The translations under genes and the position numbers were made by a program. A stretch of 64,000 bases of DNA from NCBI GenBank assembly GCA_036435485.1, contig CM071595.1, positions 1,736,001-1,800,000 on the forward strand, given 5' to 3'. Origin of the DNA: Saposhnikovia divaricata (lineage: Eukaryota; Streptophyta; Magnoliopsida; Apiales; Apiaceae). The notes below the pieces were generated by a model, which saw only the letters and a list, made by a program, of their open reading frames with translations, did no database searches and was not told the origin of the DNA. How positions within the stretch are numbered: the first letter of the stretch is position 1; each line of letters opens with the position of its first letter. This document shows positions 28,671-42,606 of the stretch, piece after piece.

Positions 28671-30530
28671 TTTAACAATATCTCGTGTACTAACCCCTTT
28701 GAGAATTATCCAAAAACCGAGTTTTGACTATAATAACTCCGATACAGGTCTGAATTGTGTCAAATAAAATTTCGTTGAATTCCAATAACCCATAGGAACA
28801 AAATATTTAAAAATATCAACAAAATGGTCCGACCCTATTTTTAACAATATCCCGTGTACTAACCCCTTTGAGGATTATCCAAAAACCGAGTTTTGACTAT
28901 ATTAGCTCCGATTCAGGTCTGAATTGCGTCAAATAAAATTTCGTTGAATTCCAATAACCCATAGGAACAAAATATGTAAAAATATCCTTAAAATGGTCCG
29001 ACTCGATTTTTAAACATATCCCGTGTACTAACCACTTTGAGGATTATCCGAAAACCGAGTTTCGTTCATATCAGCTCCGATTCAGGTCTGAATTGCGTCA
29101 AATAAAATTTCGTTGAATTCCAATAACTCATAGGAACAAAATATTTAAAAATATCCACAAAATGGTCCGACCCGATTTTTAACAATATCCCGTGTACTAA
29201 CCCCTTTGAGGATTATCCAAAAACCGAGTTTTGACTATATCAGCTCTGATTCAGGTCTGAATTGCGTCAAATAAAATTTCATTGAATTCCAATAACCCAT
29301 AGGAACAAAATATGTAAAAATATCCTTAAAATGGTCCGACTCGATTTTTAACAATATCCCGTGTACTAACCACTTTGAGGATTATCCGAAAACCGAGTTT
29401 CGTTCATATCAGCTCCGATTCAGGTCTGAATTGCGTCAAATAAAATTTCGTTGAATTCCAATAATCCATAGGAACAAAATATGTAAAAATATCCTTAAAA
29501 TGGTCCGACTCGATTTTTAACAATATCCCGTGTACTAACCACTTTCAGGATTATCCGAAAACCGAGTTTCGTTCATATCAGCTCCGATTCAGGTCTGAAT
29601 TGCATCAAATAAAATTTCGTTGAATTCCAATAACCCATAGGAACAAAGTATTTAAAAATATCCACAAAATGGTCCGACCCGATTTTTAACAATATCCCGT
29701 GTACTAACCCCTTTGAGAATTTTCCGAAAACCGAGTTTCGATCATATCAGCTCCGATCCGGTCTGAATTGCGTCAAATAAAATTTCGTTGAATTCCAATA
29801 ACCCATAGGAACAAAATATTTAAAAATATCCACAAAATGGTCCGACTCGATTTTTAACAATATCCCGTGTACTAACCCCTTTGAGGATTATCCAAAAACC
29901 GAGTTTTGACTATATAAGCTCCGATACAGGTCTGAATTGTGTCAAATAAAATTTCGTTGAATTCCAATAACCCATAGGAACAAAATATTTAAAAATATCA
30001 ACAAAATGGTCCGACCCGATTTTTAACAATATCCCGTGTACTAAACCCTTTGAGGATTATCCAAAAACCGAGTTTTGACTATATCAGCTCCGATTCAGGT
30101 CTGAATTGCGTCAAATAAAATTTCGTTGAATTCCAATAACCCATAGGAACAAAATATGTAAAAATATCCTTAAAATGGTCCGACTCGATTTTTAACAATA
30201 TCCCGTGTACTAACCACTTTGAGGATTATCCGAAAACCGAGTTTCGTTCATATCAGCTCCGATTCAGGTCTGAATTGCGTCAAATAAAATTTCGTTGAAT
30301 TCCAATAACCCATAGGAACAAAGTATTTAAAAATATCCACAAAATGGTCCGACCCGATTTTTAACAATATCCCGTGTACTAACCCCTTTGAGAATTTTCC
30401 GAAAACCGAGTTTCGATCATATCAGCCCCGATCCGGTCTGAATTGCGTCAAATAAAATTTCGTTGAATTCCAATAACCCATAGGAACAAAATATTTAAAA
30501 ATATCCACAAAATGGTCCGACTCGATTTTT
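26823..30530 (+). repeat. Tandem 11-monomer duplication (1857 bp)
   Basis: The run beginning 'tatctcgtgtac' near 26823, followed by a B variant with 'gactataataactccgatac', repeats from about 28680, an offset of 1857 bp (11 monomers). The same order of later marks follows in both: 'aaacatatcccg', 'aataactcatagg', 'cagctctgattc', 'aataatccatagg', 'attgcatcaaa' and 'cagccccgatccgg' (about 28566 and 30423). The second copy returns to 'cccttttgagg' after about 30550. Confidence 0.82.
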
Positions 30531-32009
30531 AACAATATCCCGTGTACTAACCCTTTTGAGGATTATCCAAAAACCGAGTTTTGACTATATAAGCTCCGAT
30601 ACAGGTCTGAATTGTGTCAAATAAAATTTCGTTAAATTCCAATAACCCATAGGAACAAAATATTTAAAAATATCAACAAAATGGTCCGACCCGATTTTTA
30701 ACAATATCCCGTGTACTAACCCCTTTGAGGATTATCCAAAAATCGAGTTTTGACTATATCAGCTCTGATTCAGGTTTGAATTGCGTCAAATAAAATTTCA
30801 TTGAATTCCAATAACCCATAGGAACAAAATATGTAAAAATATCCTTAAAATGGTCCGACTCGATTTTTAACAATATCCCGTGTACTAACCACTTTGAGGA
30901 TTATCCGAAAACCGAGTTTCGTTCATATCAGCTCCGATTCAGGTCTGAATTGCGTCAAATAAAATTTCGTTGAATTCCAATAATCCATAGGAACAAAATA
31001 TGTAAAAATATCCTTAAAATGGTCCGACTCGATTTTTAACAATATCCCGTGTACTAACCACTTTCAGGATTATCCGAAAACCGAGTTTCGTTCATATCAG
31101 CTCCGATTCAGGTCTGAATTGCATCAAATAAAATTTCGTTGAATTCCAATAACCCATAGGAACAAAGTATTTAAAAATATCCACAAAATGGTCCGACCCG
31201 ATTTTTAACAATATCCCGTGTACTAACCCCTTTGAGAATTTTCCGAAAACCGAGTTTCGATCATATCAGCTCCGATCCGGTCTGAATTGCGTCAAATAAA
31301 ATTTCGTTGAATTCCAATAACCCATAGGAACAAAATATTTAAAAATATCCACAAAATGGTCCGACCCGATTTTTAACAATATCCCGTGTACTAACCCCTT
31401 TGAGGATTATCCAAAAACCGAGTTTTGACTATATCAGCTCCGATTCAGGTCTGAATTGCGTCAAATAAAATTTCGTTGAATTCCAATAACCCATAGGAAC
31501 AAAATATTTAAAAATATCAACAAAATGGTCCGACCCGATTTTTAACAATATCCCGTGTACTAACCCCTTTGAGGATTATCCCAAAACCGAGTTTTGACTA
31601 TATAAGCTCCGATACAGGTCTGAATTCTGTCAAATAAAATTTCGTTGAATTCCAATAACCCATAGGAACAAAATATTTAAAAATATCAACAAAATGGTCC
31701 GACCCGATTTTTAACAATATCCCGTGTACTAACCCCTTTGAGGATTATCCAAAAACCGAGTTTTGACTATATCAGCTCCGATTCAGGTCTGAATTGCGTC
31801 AAATAAAATTTCGTTGAATTCCAATAACCTATAGGAACAAAATATGTAAAAATATCCTTAAAATGGTCCGACTCGATTTTTAACAATATCCCGTGTACTA
31901 ACCACTTTGAGGATTATCCGAAAACCGAGTTTCGTTCATATCAGCTCCGATTCAGGTCTGAATTGCGTCAAATAAAATTTCGTTGAATTCCAATAACCCA
32001 TAGGAACAA

Positions 32010-35000
32010 AATATTTAAAAATATCCACAAAATGGTCCGACCCGATTTTTAACAATATCCCGTGTACTAACCCCTTTGAGAATTTTCCGAAAACCGAGTT
32101 TCGATCATATCAGCTCCGATCCGGTCTGAATTGCGTCAAATAAAATTTCGTTGAATTCCAATAACCCATAGGAACAAAATATTTAAAAATATCCACAAAA
32201 TGGTCCGACCCGATTTTTAACAATATCCCGTGTACTAACCCCTTTGAGGATTATCCAAAAACCGAGTTTTGACTATATCAGCTCCGATTCAGGTCTGAAT
32301 TGCGTCAAATAAAATTTCGTTGAATTCCAATAACCCATAGGAACAAAATATTTAAAAATATCAACAAAATGGTCCGACCCGATTTTTAACAATATCCCGT
32401 GTACTAACCCCTTTGAGGATTATCCCAAAACCGAGTTTTGACTATATAAGCTCCGATACAGGTCTGAATTCTGTCAAATAAAATTTCGTTGAATTCCAAT
32501 AACCCATAGGAACAAAATATTTAAAAATATCAACAAAATGGTCCGACCCGATTTTTAACAATATCCCGTGTACTAACCCCTTTGAGGATTATCCAAAAAC
32601 CGAGTTTTGACTATATCAGCTCCGATTCAGGTCTGAATTGCGTCAAATAAAATTTCGTTGAATTCCAATAACCTATAGGAACAAAATATGTAAAAATATC
32701 CTTAAAATGGTCCGACTCGATTTTTAACAATATCCCGTGTACTAACCACTTTGAGGATTATCCGAAAACCGAGTTTCGTTCATATCAGCTCCGATTCAGG
32801 TCTGAATTGCGTCAAATAAAATTTCGTTGAATTCCAATAACCCATAGGAACAAAATATTTAAAAATATCCACAAAATGGTCCGACCCGATTTTTAACAAT
32901 ATCCCGTGTACTAACCCCTTTGAGAATTTTCCGAAAACCGAGTTTCGATCATATCAGCTCCGATTCCGGTCCGAACTGCATCAAATAAAATTTCGTTGAA
33001 TTCCAATAACCCATAGGAACAAAGTATTTAAAAATATCCACAAAATGGTCGGACCCGATTTTTAACAATATCCCGTGTACTAACCCCTTTGAGAATTTTC
33101 CGAAAATCGAGTTTCGATCATATCAGCTCCGATCCGGTCTGAATTGCGTCAAATAAAATTTCGTTGAATTCCAATAACCCATAGGAACAAAATATTTAAA
33201 AATATCCACAAAATGGTCCGACCCGATTTTTAACAATATCCCGTGTACTAACCCCTTTGAGGATTATCCAAAAACCGAGTTTTGACTATATTAGCTCCGA
33301 TTCAGGTCTGAATTGCGTCAAATAAAATTTCGTTGAATTCCAATAACCCATAGGAACAAAATATTTAAAAATATCAACAAAATGGTCCGACCCGATTTTT
33401 AACAATATCCCGTGTACTAACCCCTTTGAGGATTATCCCAAAACCGAGTTTTGACTCTATAAGCTCCGATACAGGTCTGAATTCTGTCAAATAAAATTTC
33501 GTTGAATTCCAATAACCCATAGGAACAAAATATTTAAAAATATCAACAAAATGGTCCGACCCGATTTTTAACAATATCCCGTGTACTAACCCCTTTGAGG
33601 ATTATCCAAAAACCGAGTTTTGACTATATCAGCTCCGATTCAGGTCTGAATTGCGTCAAATAAAATTTCGTTGAATTCCAATAACCCATAGGAACAAAAT
33701 ATGTAAAAATATCCTTAAAATGGTCCGACTCGATTTTTAACAATATCCCGTGTACTAACCACTTTGAGGATTATCCGAAAACCGAGTTTCGTTCATATCA
33801 GCTCCGATTCAGGTCTGAATTGCGTCAAATAAAATTTCGTTGAATTCCAATAACCCATAGGAACAAAATATTTAAAAATATCCACAAAATGGTCCGACCC
33901 GATTTTTAACAATATCCCGTGTACTAACCCCTTTGAGAATTTTCGAAAACCGAGTTTCGATCATATCAGCTCCGATTCCGGTCCGAACTGCGTCAAATAA
34001 AATTTTGTTGAATTCCAATAACCCATAGGAACAAAATATGTAAAAATATCCACAAAATGGTCCGACTCGATTTTTAACAATATCCCGTGTACTAACCCCT
34101 TTGAGAATTATCCAAAAACCGAGTTTTGACTATAATAACTCCGATACAGGTCTGAATTGTGTCAAATAAAATTTCGTTGAATTCCAATAACCCATAGGAA
34201 CAAAATATTTAAAAATATCAACAAAATGGTCCGACCCGATTTTTAACAATATCCCGTGTACTAACCCCTTTGAGGATTATCCAAAAACCGAGTTTTGACT
34301 ATATCAGCTCCGATTCAGGTCTGAATTGCGTCAAATAAAATTTCGTTGAATTCCAATAACCCATAGGAACAAAATATGTAAAAATATCCTTAAAATGGTC
34401 CGACTCGATTTTTAAACATATCCCGTGTACTAACCACTTTGAGGATTATCCGAAAACCGAGTTTCGTTCATATCAGCTCCGATTCAGGTCTGAATTGCGT
34501 CAAATAAAATTTCGTTGAATTCCAATAACTCATAGGAACAAAATATTTAAAAATATCCACAAAATGGTCCGACCCGATTTTTAACAATATCCCGTGTACT
34601 AACCCCTTTGAGGATTATCCAAAAACCGAGTTTTGACTATATCAGCTCTGATTCTGGTCTGAATTGCGTCAAATAAAATTTCATTGAATTCCAATAACCC
34701 ATAGGAACAAAATATGTAAAAATATCCTTAAAATGGTCCGACTCGATTTTTAACAATATCCCGTGTACTAACCACTTTGAGGATTATCCGAAAACCGAGT
34801 TTCGTTCATATCAGCTCCGATTCAGGTCTGAATTGCGTCAAATAAAATTTCGTTGAATTCCAATAATCCATAGGAACAAAATATGTAAAAATATCCTTAA
34901 AATGGTCCGACTCGATTTTTAACAATATCCCGTGTACTAACCACTTTCAGGATTATCCGAAAACCGAGTTTCGTTCATATCAGCTCCGATTCAGGTCTGA

Positions 35001-35940
35001 ATTGCATCAAATAAAATTTCGTTGAATTCCAATAACCCATAGGAACAAAGTATTTAAAAATATCCACAAAATGGTCCGACCCGATTTTTAACAATATCCC
35101 GTGTACTAACCCCTTTGAGAATTTTCCGAAAACCGAGTTTCGATCATATCAGCTCCGATCCGGTCTGAATTGCGTCAAATAAAATTTCGTTGAATTCCAA
35201 TAACCCATAGGAACAAAATATTTAAAAATATCCACAAAATGGTCCGACTCGATTTTTAACAATATCCCGTGTACTAACCCCTTTGAGGATTATCCAAAAA
35301 CCGAGTTTTGACTATATAAGCTCCGATACAGGTCTGAATTGTGTCAAATAAAATTTCGTTGAATTCCAATAACCCATAGGAACAAAATATTTAAAAATAT
35401 CAACAAAATGGTCCGACCCGATTTTTAACAATATCCCGTGTACTAAACCCTTTGAGGATTATCCAAAAACCGAGTTTTGACTATATCAGCTCCGATTCAG
35501 GTCTGAATTGCGTCAAATAAAATTTCGTTGAATTCCAATAACCCATAGGAACAAAATATGTAAAAATATCCTTAAAATGGTCCGACTCGATTTTTAACAA
35601 TATCCCGTGTACTAACCACTTTGAGGATTATCCGAAAACCGAGTTTCGTTCATATCAGCTCCGATTCAGGTCTGAATTGCGTCAAATAAAATTTCGTTGA
35701 ATTCCAATAACCCATAGGAACAAAGTATTTAAAAATATCCACAAAATGGTCCGACCCGATTTTTAACAATATCCCGTGTACTAACCCCTTTGAGAATTTT
35801 CCGAAAACCGAGTTTCGATCATATCAGCCCCGATCCGGTCTGAATTGCGTCAAATAAAATTTCGTTGAATTCCAATAACCCATAGGAACAAAATATTTAA
35901 AAATATCCACAAAATGGTCCGACTCGATTTTTAACAATAT
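32010..35940 (+). repeat. Right copy of the dispersed ~3.9-kb satellite block
   Basis: This is the partner of the block at about 24750-28670, offset 7260 bp. It carries 'gaattctgtc' marks at 32468 and 33481. A few private changes, such as 'aacctatagg' near 32671, 'gactctataagc' near 33455 and 'cagctctgattctgg' near 34645, show divergence after copying. The region between the two blocks contains the 11-mer duplication and another partial copy of the same motifs. Confidence 0.78.
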
Positions 35941-38324
35941 CCCGTGTACTAACCCCTTTGAGGATTATCCAAAAACCGAGTTTTGACTATATAAGCTCCG
36001 ATACAGGTCTGAATTGTGTCAAATAAAATTTCGTTAAATTCCAATAACCCATAGGAACAAAATATTTAAAAATATCAACAAAATGGTCCGACCCGATTTT
36101 TAACAATATCCCGTGTACTAACCCCTTTGAGGATTATCCAAAAATCGAGTTTTGACTATATCAGCTCTGATTCAGGTCTGAATTGCGTCAAATAAAATTT
36201 CATTGAATTCCAATAACCCATAGGAACAAAATATGTAAAAATATCCTTAAAATGGTCCGACTCGATTTTTAACAATATCCCGTGTACTAACCACTTTGAG
36301 GATTATCCGAAAACCGAGTTTCGTTCATATCAGCTCCGATTCAGGTCTGAATTGCGTCAAATAAAATTTCGTTGAATTCCAATAATCCATAGGAACAAAA
36401 TATGTAAAAATATCCTTAAAATGGTCCGACTCGATTTTTAACAATATCCCGTGTACTAACCACTTTCAGGATTATCCGAAAACCGAGTTTCGTTCATATC
36501 AGCTCCGATTCAGGTCTGAATTGCATCAAATAAAATTTCGTTGAATTCCAATAACCCATAGGAACAAAGTATTTAAAAATATCCACAAAATGGTCCGACC
36601 CGATTTTTAACAATATCCCGTGTACTAACCCCTTTGAGAATTTTCCGAAAACCGAGTTTCGATCATATCAGCTCCGATCCGGTCTGAATTGCGTCAAATA
36701 AAATTTCGTTGAATTCCAATAACCCATAGGAACAAAATATTTAAAAATATCCACAAAATGGTCCGACTCGATTTTTAACAATATCCCGTGTACTAACCCC
36801 TTTGAGGATTATCCAAAAACCGAGTTTTGACTATATAAGCTCCGATACAGGTCTGAATTGTGTCAAATAAAATTTCGTTGAATTCCAATAACCCATAGGA
36901 ACAAAATATTTAAAAATATCAACAAAATGGTCCGACCCAATTTTTAACAATATCCCGTGTACTAAACCCTTTGAGGATTATCCAAAAACCGAGTTTTGAC
37001 TATATCAGCTCGGATTCAGGTCTGAATTGCGTCAAATAAAATTTCGTTGAATTCCAATAACCCATAGGAACAAAATATGTAAAAATATCCTTAAAATGGT
37101 CCGACTCGATTTTTAACAATATCCCGTGTACTAACCACTTTGAGGATTATCCGAAAACCGAGTTTCGTTCATATCAGCTCCGATTCAGGTCTGAATTGCG
37201 TCAAATAAAATTTCGTTGAATTCCAATAACCCATAGGAACAAAGTATTTAAAAATATCCACAAAATGGTCCGACCCGATTTTTAACAATATCCCGTGTAC
37301 TAACCCCTTTGAGAATTTTCCGAAAACCGAGTTTCGATCATATCAGCCCCGATCCGGTCTGAATTGCGTCAAATAAAATTTCGTTGAATTCCAATAACCC
37401 ATAGGAACAAAATATTTAAAAATATCCACAAAATGGTCCGACTCGATTTTTAACAATATCCCGTGTACTAACCCCTTTGAGGATTATCCAAAAACCGAGT
37501 TTTGACTATATAAGCTCCGATACAGGTCTGAATTGTGTCAAATAAAATTTCGTTAAATTCCAATAACCCATAGGAACAAAATATTTAAAAATATCAACAA
37601 AATGGTCCGACCCGATTTTTAACAATATCCCGTGTACTAACCCCTTTGAGGATTATCCAAAAATCGAGTTTTGACTATATCAGCTCTGATTCAGGTCTGA
37701 ATTGCGTCAAATAAAATTTCATTGAATTCCAATAACCCATAGGAACAAAATATGTAAAAATATCCTTAAAATGGTCCGACTCGATTTTTAACAATATCCC
37801 GTGTACTAACCACTTTGAGGATTATCCGAAAACCGAGTTTCGTTCATATCAGCTCCGATTCAGGTCTGAATTGCGTCAAATAAAATTTCGTTGAATTCCA
37901 ATAATCCATAGGAACAAAATATGTAAAAATATCCTTAAAATGGTCCGACTCGATTTTTAACAATATCCCGTGTACTAACCACTTTCAGGATTATCCGAAA
38001 ACCGAGTTTCGTTCATATCAGCTCCGATTCAGGTCTGAATTGCATCAAATAAAATTTCGTTGAATTCCAATAACCCATAGGAACAAAGTATTTAAAAATA
38101 TCCACAAAATGGTCCGACCCGATTTTTAACAATATCCCGTGTACTAACCCCTTTAAGAATTTTCCGAAAACCGAGTTTCGATCATATCAGCTCCGATCCG
38201 GTCTGAATTGCGTCAAATAAAATTTCGTTGAATTCCAATAACCCATAGGAACAAAATATTCAAAAATATCCACAAAATGGTCCGACTCGATTTTTAACAA
38301 TATCCCGTGTACTAACCCCTTTGA

Positions 38325-38493
38325 GAATTTTTCGAAAACCGAGTTTCGTTCATATCAGCTCCGATTCAGGTCTGAATTGTGTCAAATAAAATTTCGTTGA
38401 ATTCCAATAACCCATAGGAACAAAATATTTAAAAATATCAACAAAATGGTCCGACCCGATTTTTAACAATATCCCGTGTACTAAACCCTTTGA
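38325..38493 (+). repeat. Three-way mosaic satellite monomer
   Basis: This 169-bp monomer stands where block II normally has its first B monomer. It opens like class A ('gaatttttcgaaaacc'), continues like class D ('ttcgttcatatcagctccga' and 'ttcagg'), then becomes class B ('attgtgtcaaa', 'atatcaacaaaatggtccga') and ends with the 'taaaccctttgagg' mark expected of that B. Unit length is unchanged, which fits gene-conversion-like replacement of its first half better than crossover. Confidence 0.85.
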
Positions 38494-41400
38494 GGATTAT
38501 CCAAAAACCGAGTTTTGACTATATCAGCTCCGATTCAGGTCTGAATTGCGTCAAATAAAATTTCGTTGAATTCCAATAACCCATAGGAACAAAATATGTA
38601 AAAATATCCTTAAAATGGTCCGACTCGATTTTTAACAATATCCCGTGTACTAACCACTTTGAGGATTATCCGAAAACCGAGTTTCGTTCATATCAGCTCC
38701 GATTCAGGTCTGAATTGCGTCAAATAAAATTTCGTTGAATTCCAATAACCCATAGGAACAAAGTATTTAAAAATATCCACAAAATGGTCCGACCCGATTT
38801 TTAACAATATCCCGTGTACTAACCCCTTTGAGAATTTTCCGAAAACCGAGTTTCGATCATATCAGCTCCGATCCGGTCTGAATTGCGTCAAATAAAATTT
38901 CGTTGAATTCCAATAACCCATAGGAACAAAATATTTAAAAATATCCACAAAATGGTCCGACTCGATTTTTAACAATATCCCGTGTACTAACCCCTTTGAG
39001 GATTATCCAAAAACCGAGTTTTGACTATATAAGCTCCGATACAGGTCTGAATTGTGTCAAATAAAATTTCGTTAAATTCCAATAACCCATAGGAACAAAA
39101 TATTTAAAAATATCAACAAAATGGTCCGACCCGATTTTTAACAATATCCCGTGTACTAACCCCTTTGAGGATTATCCAAAAATCGAGTTTTGACTATATC
39201 AGCTCTGATTCAGGTCTGAATTGCGTCAAATAAAATTTCATTGAATTCCAATAACCCATAGGAACAAAATATGTAAAAATATCCTTAAAATGGTCCGACT
39301 CGATTTTTAACAATATCCCGTGTACTAACCACTTTGAGGATTATCCGAAAACCGAGTTTCGTTCATATCAGCTCCGATTCAGGTCTGAATTGCGTCAAAT
39401 AAAATTTCGTTGAATTCCAATAATCCATAGGAACAAAATATGTAAAAATATCCTTAAAATGGTCCGACTCGATTTTTAACAATATCCCGTGTACTAACCA
39501 CTTTCAGGATTATCCGAAAACCGAGTTTCGTTCATATCAGCTCCGATTCAGGTCTGAATTGCATCAAATAAAATTTCGTTGAATTCCAATAACTCATAGG
39601 AACAAAATATTTAAAAATATCCACAAAATGGTCCGACCCGATTTTTAACAATATCCCGTGTACTAACCCCTTTGAGGATTATCCAAAAACCGAGTTTTGA
39701 CTATATCAGCTCTGATTCAGGTCTGAATTGCGTCAAATAAAATTTCATTGAATTCCAATAACCCATAGGAACAAAATATGTAAAAATATCCTTAAAATGG
39801 TCCAACTCGATTTTTAACAATATCCCGTGTACTAACCACTTTGAGGATTATCCGAAAACCGAGTTTCGTTCATATCAGCTCCGATTCAGGTCTGAATTGC
39901 GTCAAATAAAATTTCGTTGAATTCCAATAATCCATAGGAACAAAATATGTAAAAATATCCTTAAAATGGTCCGACTCGATTTTTAACAATATCCCGTGTA
40001 CTAACCACTTTCAGGATTATCCGAAAACCGAGTTTCGTTCATATCAGCTCCGATTCAGGTCTGAATTGCATCAAATAAAATTTCGTTGAATTCCAATAAC
40101 CCATAGGAACAAAGTATTTAAAAATATCCACAAAATGGTCCGACCCGATTTTTAACAATATCCCGTGTACTAACCCCTTTGAGAATTTTCCGAAAACCGA
40201 GTTTCGATCATATCAGCTCCGATCCGGTCTGAATTGCGTCAAATAAAATTTCGTTGAATTCCAATAACCCATAGGAACAAAATATTTAAAAATATCCACA
40301 AAATGGTCCGACTCGATTTTTAACAATATCCCGTGTACTAACCCCTTTGAGAATTATCCAAAAACCGAGTTTTGACTATATAAGCTCCGATACAGGTCTG
40401 AATTGTGTCAAATAAAATTTCGTTGAATTCCAATAACCCATAGGAACAAAATATTTAAAAATATCAACAAAATGGTCCGACCCGATTTTTAACAATATCC
40501 CGTGTACTAAACCCTTTGAGGATTATCCAAAAACCGAGTTTTGACTATATCAGCTCCGATTCAGGTCTGAATTGCGTCAAATAAAATTTCGTTGAATTCT
40601 AATAACCCATAGGAACAAAATATGTAAAAATATCCTTAAAATGGTCCGACTCGATTTTTAACAATATCCCGTGTACTAACCACTTTGAAGATTATCCGAA
40701 AACCGAGTTTCGTTCATATCAGCTCCGATTCAGGTCTGAATTGCGTCAAATAAAATTTCGTTGAATTCCAATAACCCATAGGAACAAAGTATTTAAAAAT
40801 ATCCACAAAATGGTCCGACCCGATTTTTAACAATATCCCGTGTACTAACCCCTTTGAGAATTTTCCGAATACCGAGTTTCGATCATATCAGCTCCGATCC
40901 GGTCTGAATTGCGTCAAATAAAATTTCGTTGAATTCCAATAACCCATAGGAACAAAATATTTAAAAATATCCACAAAATGGTCCGACTCGATTTTTAACA
41001 ATATCCCGTGTACTAACCCCTTTGAGGATTATCCAAAAACCGAGTTTTGACTATATAAGCTCCGATACAGGTCTGAATTGTGTCAAATAAAATTTCGTTA
41101 AATTCCAATAACCCATAGGAACAAAATATTTAAAAATATCAACAAAATGGTCCGACCCGATTTTTAACAATATCCCGTGTACTAACCCCTTTGAGGATTA
41201 TCCAAAAATCGAGTTTTGACTATATCAGCTCTGATTCAGGTCTGAATTGCGTCAAATAAAATTTCATTGAATTCCAATAACCCATAGGAACAAAATATGT
41301 AAAAATATCCTTAAAATGGTCCGACTCGATTTTTAACAATATCCCGTGTACTAACCACTTTGAGGATTATCCGAAAACCGAGTTTCGTTCATATCAGCTC

Positions 41401-41993
41401 CGATTCAGGTCTGAATTGCGTCAAATAAAATTTCGTTGAATTCCAATAATCCATAGGAACAAAATATGTAAAAATATCCTTAAAATGGTCCGACTCGATT
41501 TTTAACAATATCCCGTGTACTAACCACTTTCAGGATTATCCGAAAACCGAGTTTCGTTCATATCAGCTCCGATTCAGGTCTGAATTGCATCAAATAAAAT
41601 TTCGTTGAATTCCAATAACCCATAGGAACAAAGTATTTAAAAATATCCACAAAATGGTCCGACCCGATTTTTAACAATATCCCGTGTACTAACCCCTTTG
41701 AGAATTTTCCGAAAACCGAGTTTCGATCATATCAGCTCCGATCCGGTCTGAATTGCGTCAAATAAAATTTCGTTGAATTCCAATAACCCATAGGAACAAA
41801 ATATTTAAAAATATCCACAAAATGGTCCGACTCGATTTTTAACAATATCCCGTGTACTAACCCCTTTGAGGATTATCCAAAAACCGAGTTTTGACTATAT
41901 AAGCTCCGATACAGGTCTGAATTGTGTCAAATAAAATTTCGTTGAATTCCAATAACCCATAGGAACAAAATATTTAAAAATATCAACAAAATG

Positions 41994-41998
41994 GTCCG
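41994..41998. repeat. Target-site duplication GTCCG (left copy)
   Basis: GTCCG abuts the outer end of the left LTR (TGTGACAG begins at 41999). It belongs to the satellite motif 'aaaatggtccgacccg' and is repeated at 51858-51862. Five base pairs is the usual size for Ty3/gypsy and most plant LTR-retrotransposon integrations. Confidence 0.95.
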
Positions 41999-42606
41999 TG
42001 TGACAGCCCCAAATCCGGGGTCATGAATCTGGGCCATCACGGACCAACTTCCATTCAAAATCAATATCTCTTGGGTTTTTTTTTTTTATACTTATGCAAT
42101 TGACCCCACAGTAATACACACACACACACACCAGTCATATGCTCAGAGAACAACATTCACCATAATAAAAGTTTAGAGTTAAACAGTTATTACAAACCCA
42201 GAATCATACTTAAACACATTGCTGAATAATACTTCGACATGAAGCATTTCAACAATCAAAAGTTATTACACCAACTTACATACTTAATATACATAAGATT
42301 ACTAAACCCCTTGCGCTTGCCATCTACCTTGGGAACGGTCACCAGTACTCGCTCAATAGGTCGCCTTTCCCTTACCCTCTTGCGGGGTGTGGTACGTAGT
42401 ATCGGCATGGGACCTAGCTGCTATATACATAAGTAGCAAGAGTGAGCTATAATAGCTCAGCAAGATTATACTGTAACTAAAATTTAAAATGTGAACAAGT
42501 ATACATATATGTATATGCATATGTAATAGCAGGAAACAATTAAAATCCTTAAGGAAGAATAGAGCTCTTATTTAATAATACATCATCCACTTACTATTAT
42601 AAGAAA

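Larger units (their letters stand above)
1..41998 (+). repeat. Satellite array, left arm (168/169-bp monomer)
   Basis: Uninterrupted head-to-tail tandem repeat, AT-rich, all monomers in one orientation. Taking the phase from the base after 'tttga', the first six monomers are 1-169, 170-338, 339-506, 507-675, 676-843 and 844-1012 (168 or 169 bp). Length implies about 249 monomers. Landmarks in nearly all copies are 'accgagttt', 'cagctccgat', 'caaataaaattt', an EcoRI site inside 'gttgaattccaataaccc', 'aaaatatcc', 'gatttttaacaatatccc' and 'gtgtactaac'. Four classes recur. A has 'gaattttccgaaaa' and 'ttcgatcatatcag'. B has 'gactatataagctccgatac' and 'attgtgtc'. C has 'gactatatcag', 'atatgtaaaaatatccttaa' and 'ccacttt'. 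D has 'ttcgttcatatcag' and ends like B. No gene is visible in this arm. Size and HOR organisation fit a plant centromeric or other heterochromatic satellite; centromere function is inference only. Confidence 0.97.
34612..41998 (+). repeat. HOR block II, left part: 9-monomer unit of 1519 bp
   Basis: Units start at 34612, 36131, 37650, 39169 (truncated), 39676 and 41195; complete units are exactly 1519 bp. Order: C with 'cagctctgattc' and 'ttcattgaatt', D/C hybrid ('aataatccatagg'), D with 'attgcatc', 168-bp A ('gatccggtc'), B with 'taaaccctttgagg', C, D with 'aacaaagtattt', 168-bp A (often 'cagccccgatcc'), B with 'cgttaaattcc'. The 39169-39675 copy has only its first three monomers. The 41195 copy is split by the retrotransposon at 41998. 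The unit shares its first six positions with block I but has D-A-B in place of B/D-A-B. Confidence 0.92.

Noticed and set aside
33374..33574. 66-residue minus-strand open frame in the satellite
   Set aside because: Same satellite frame as 2298-2507; not a gene.
1..41998. CRISPR-like regular repeats
   Set aside because: Units are contiguous 168/169-bp monomers without unique spacers; this is a eukaryotic satellite.
42239..42436. 65-residue open frame in the left LTR (repeated at 48627-48824)
   Set aside because: Antisense to the element, exists twice only because LTRs are duplicated; no recognisable protein.
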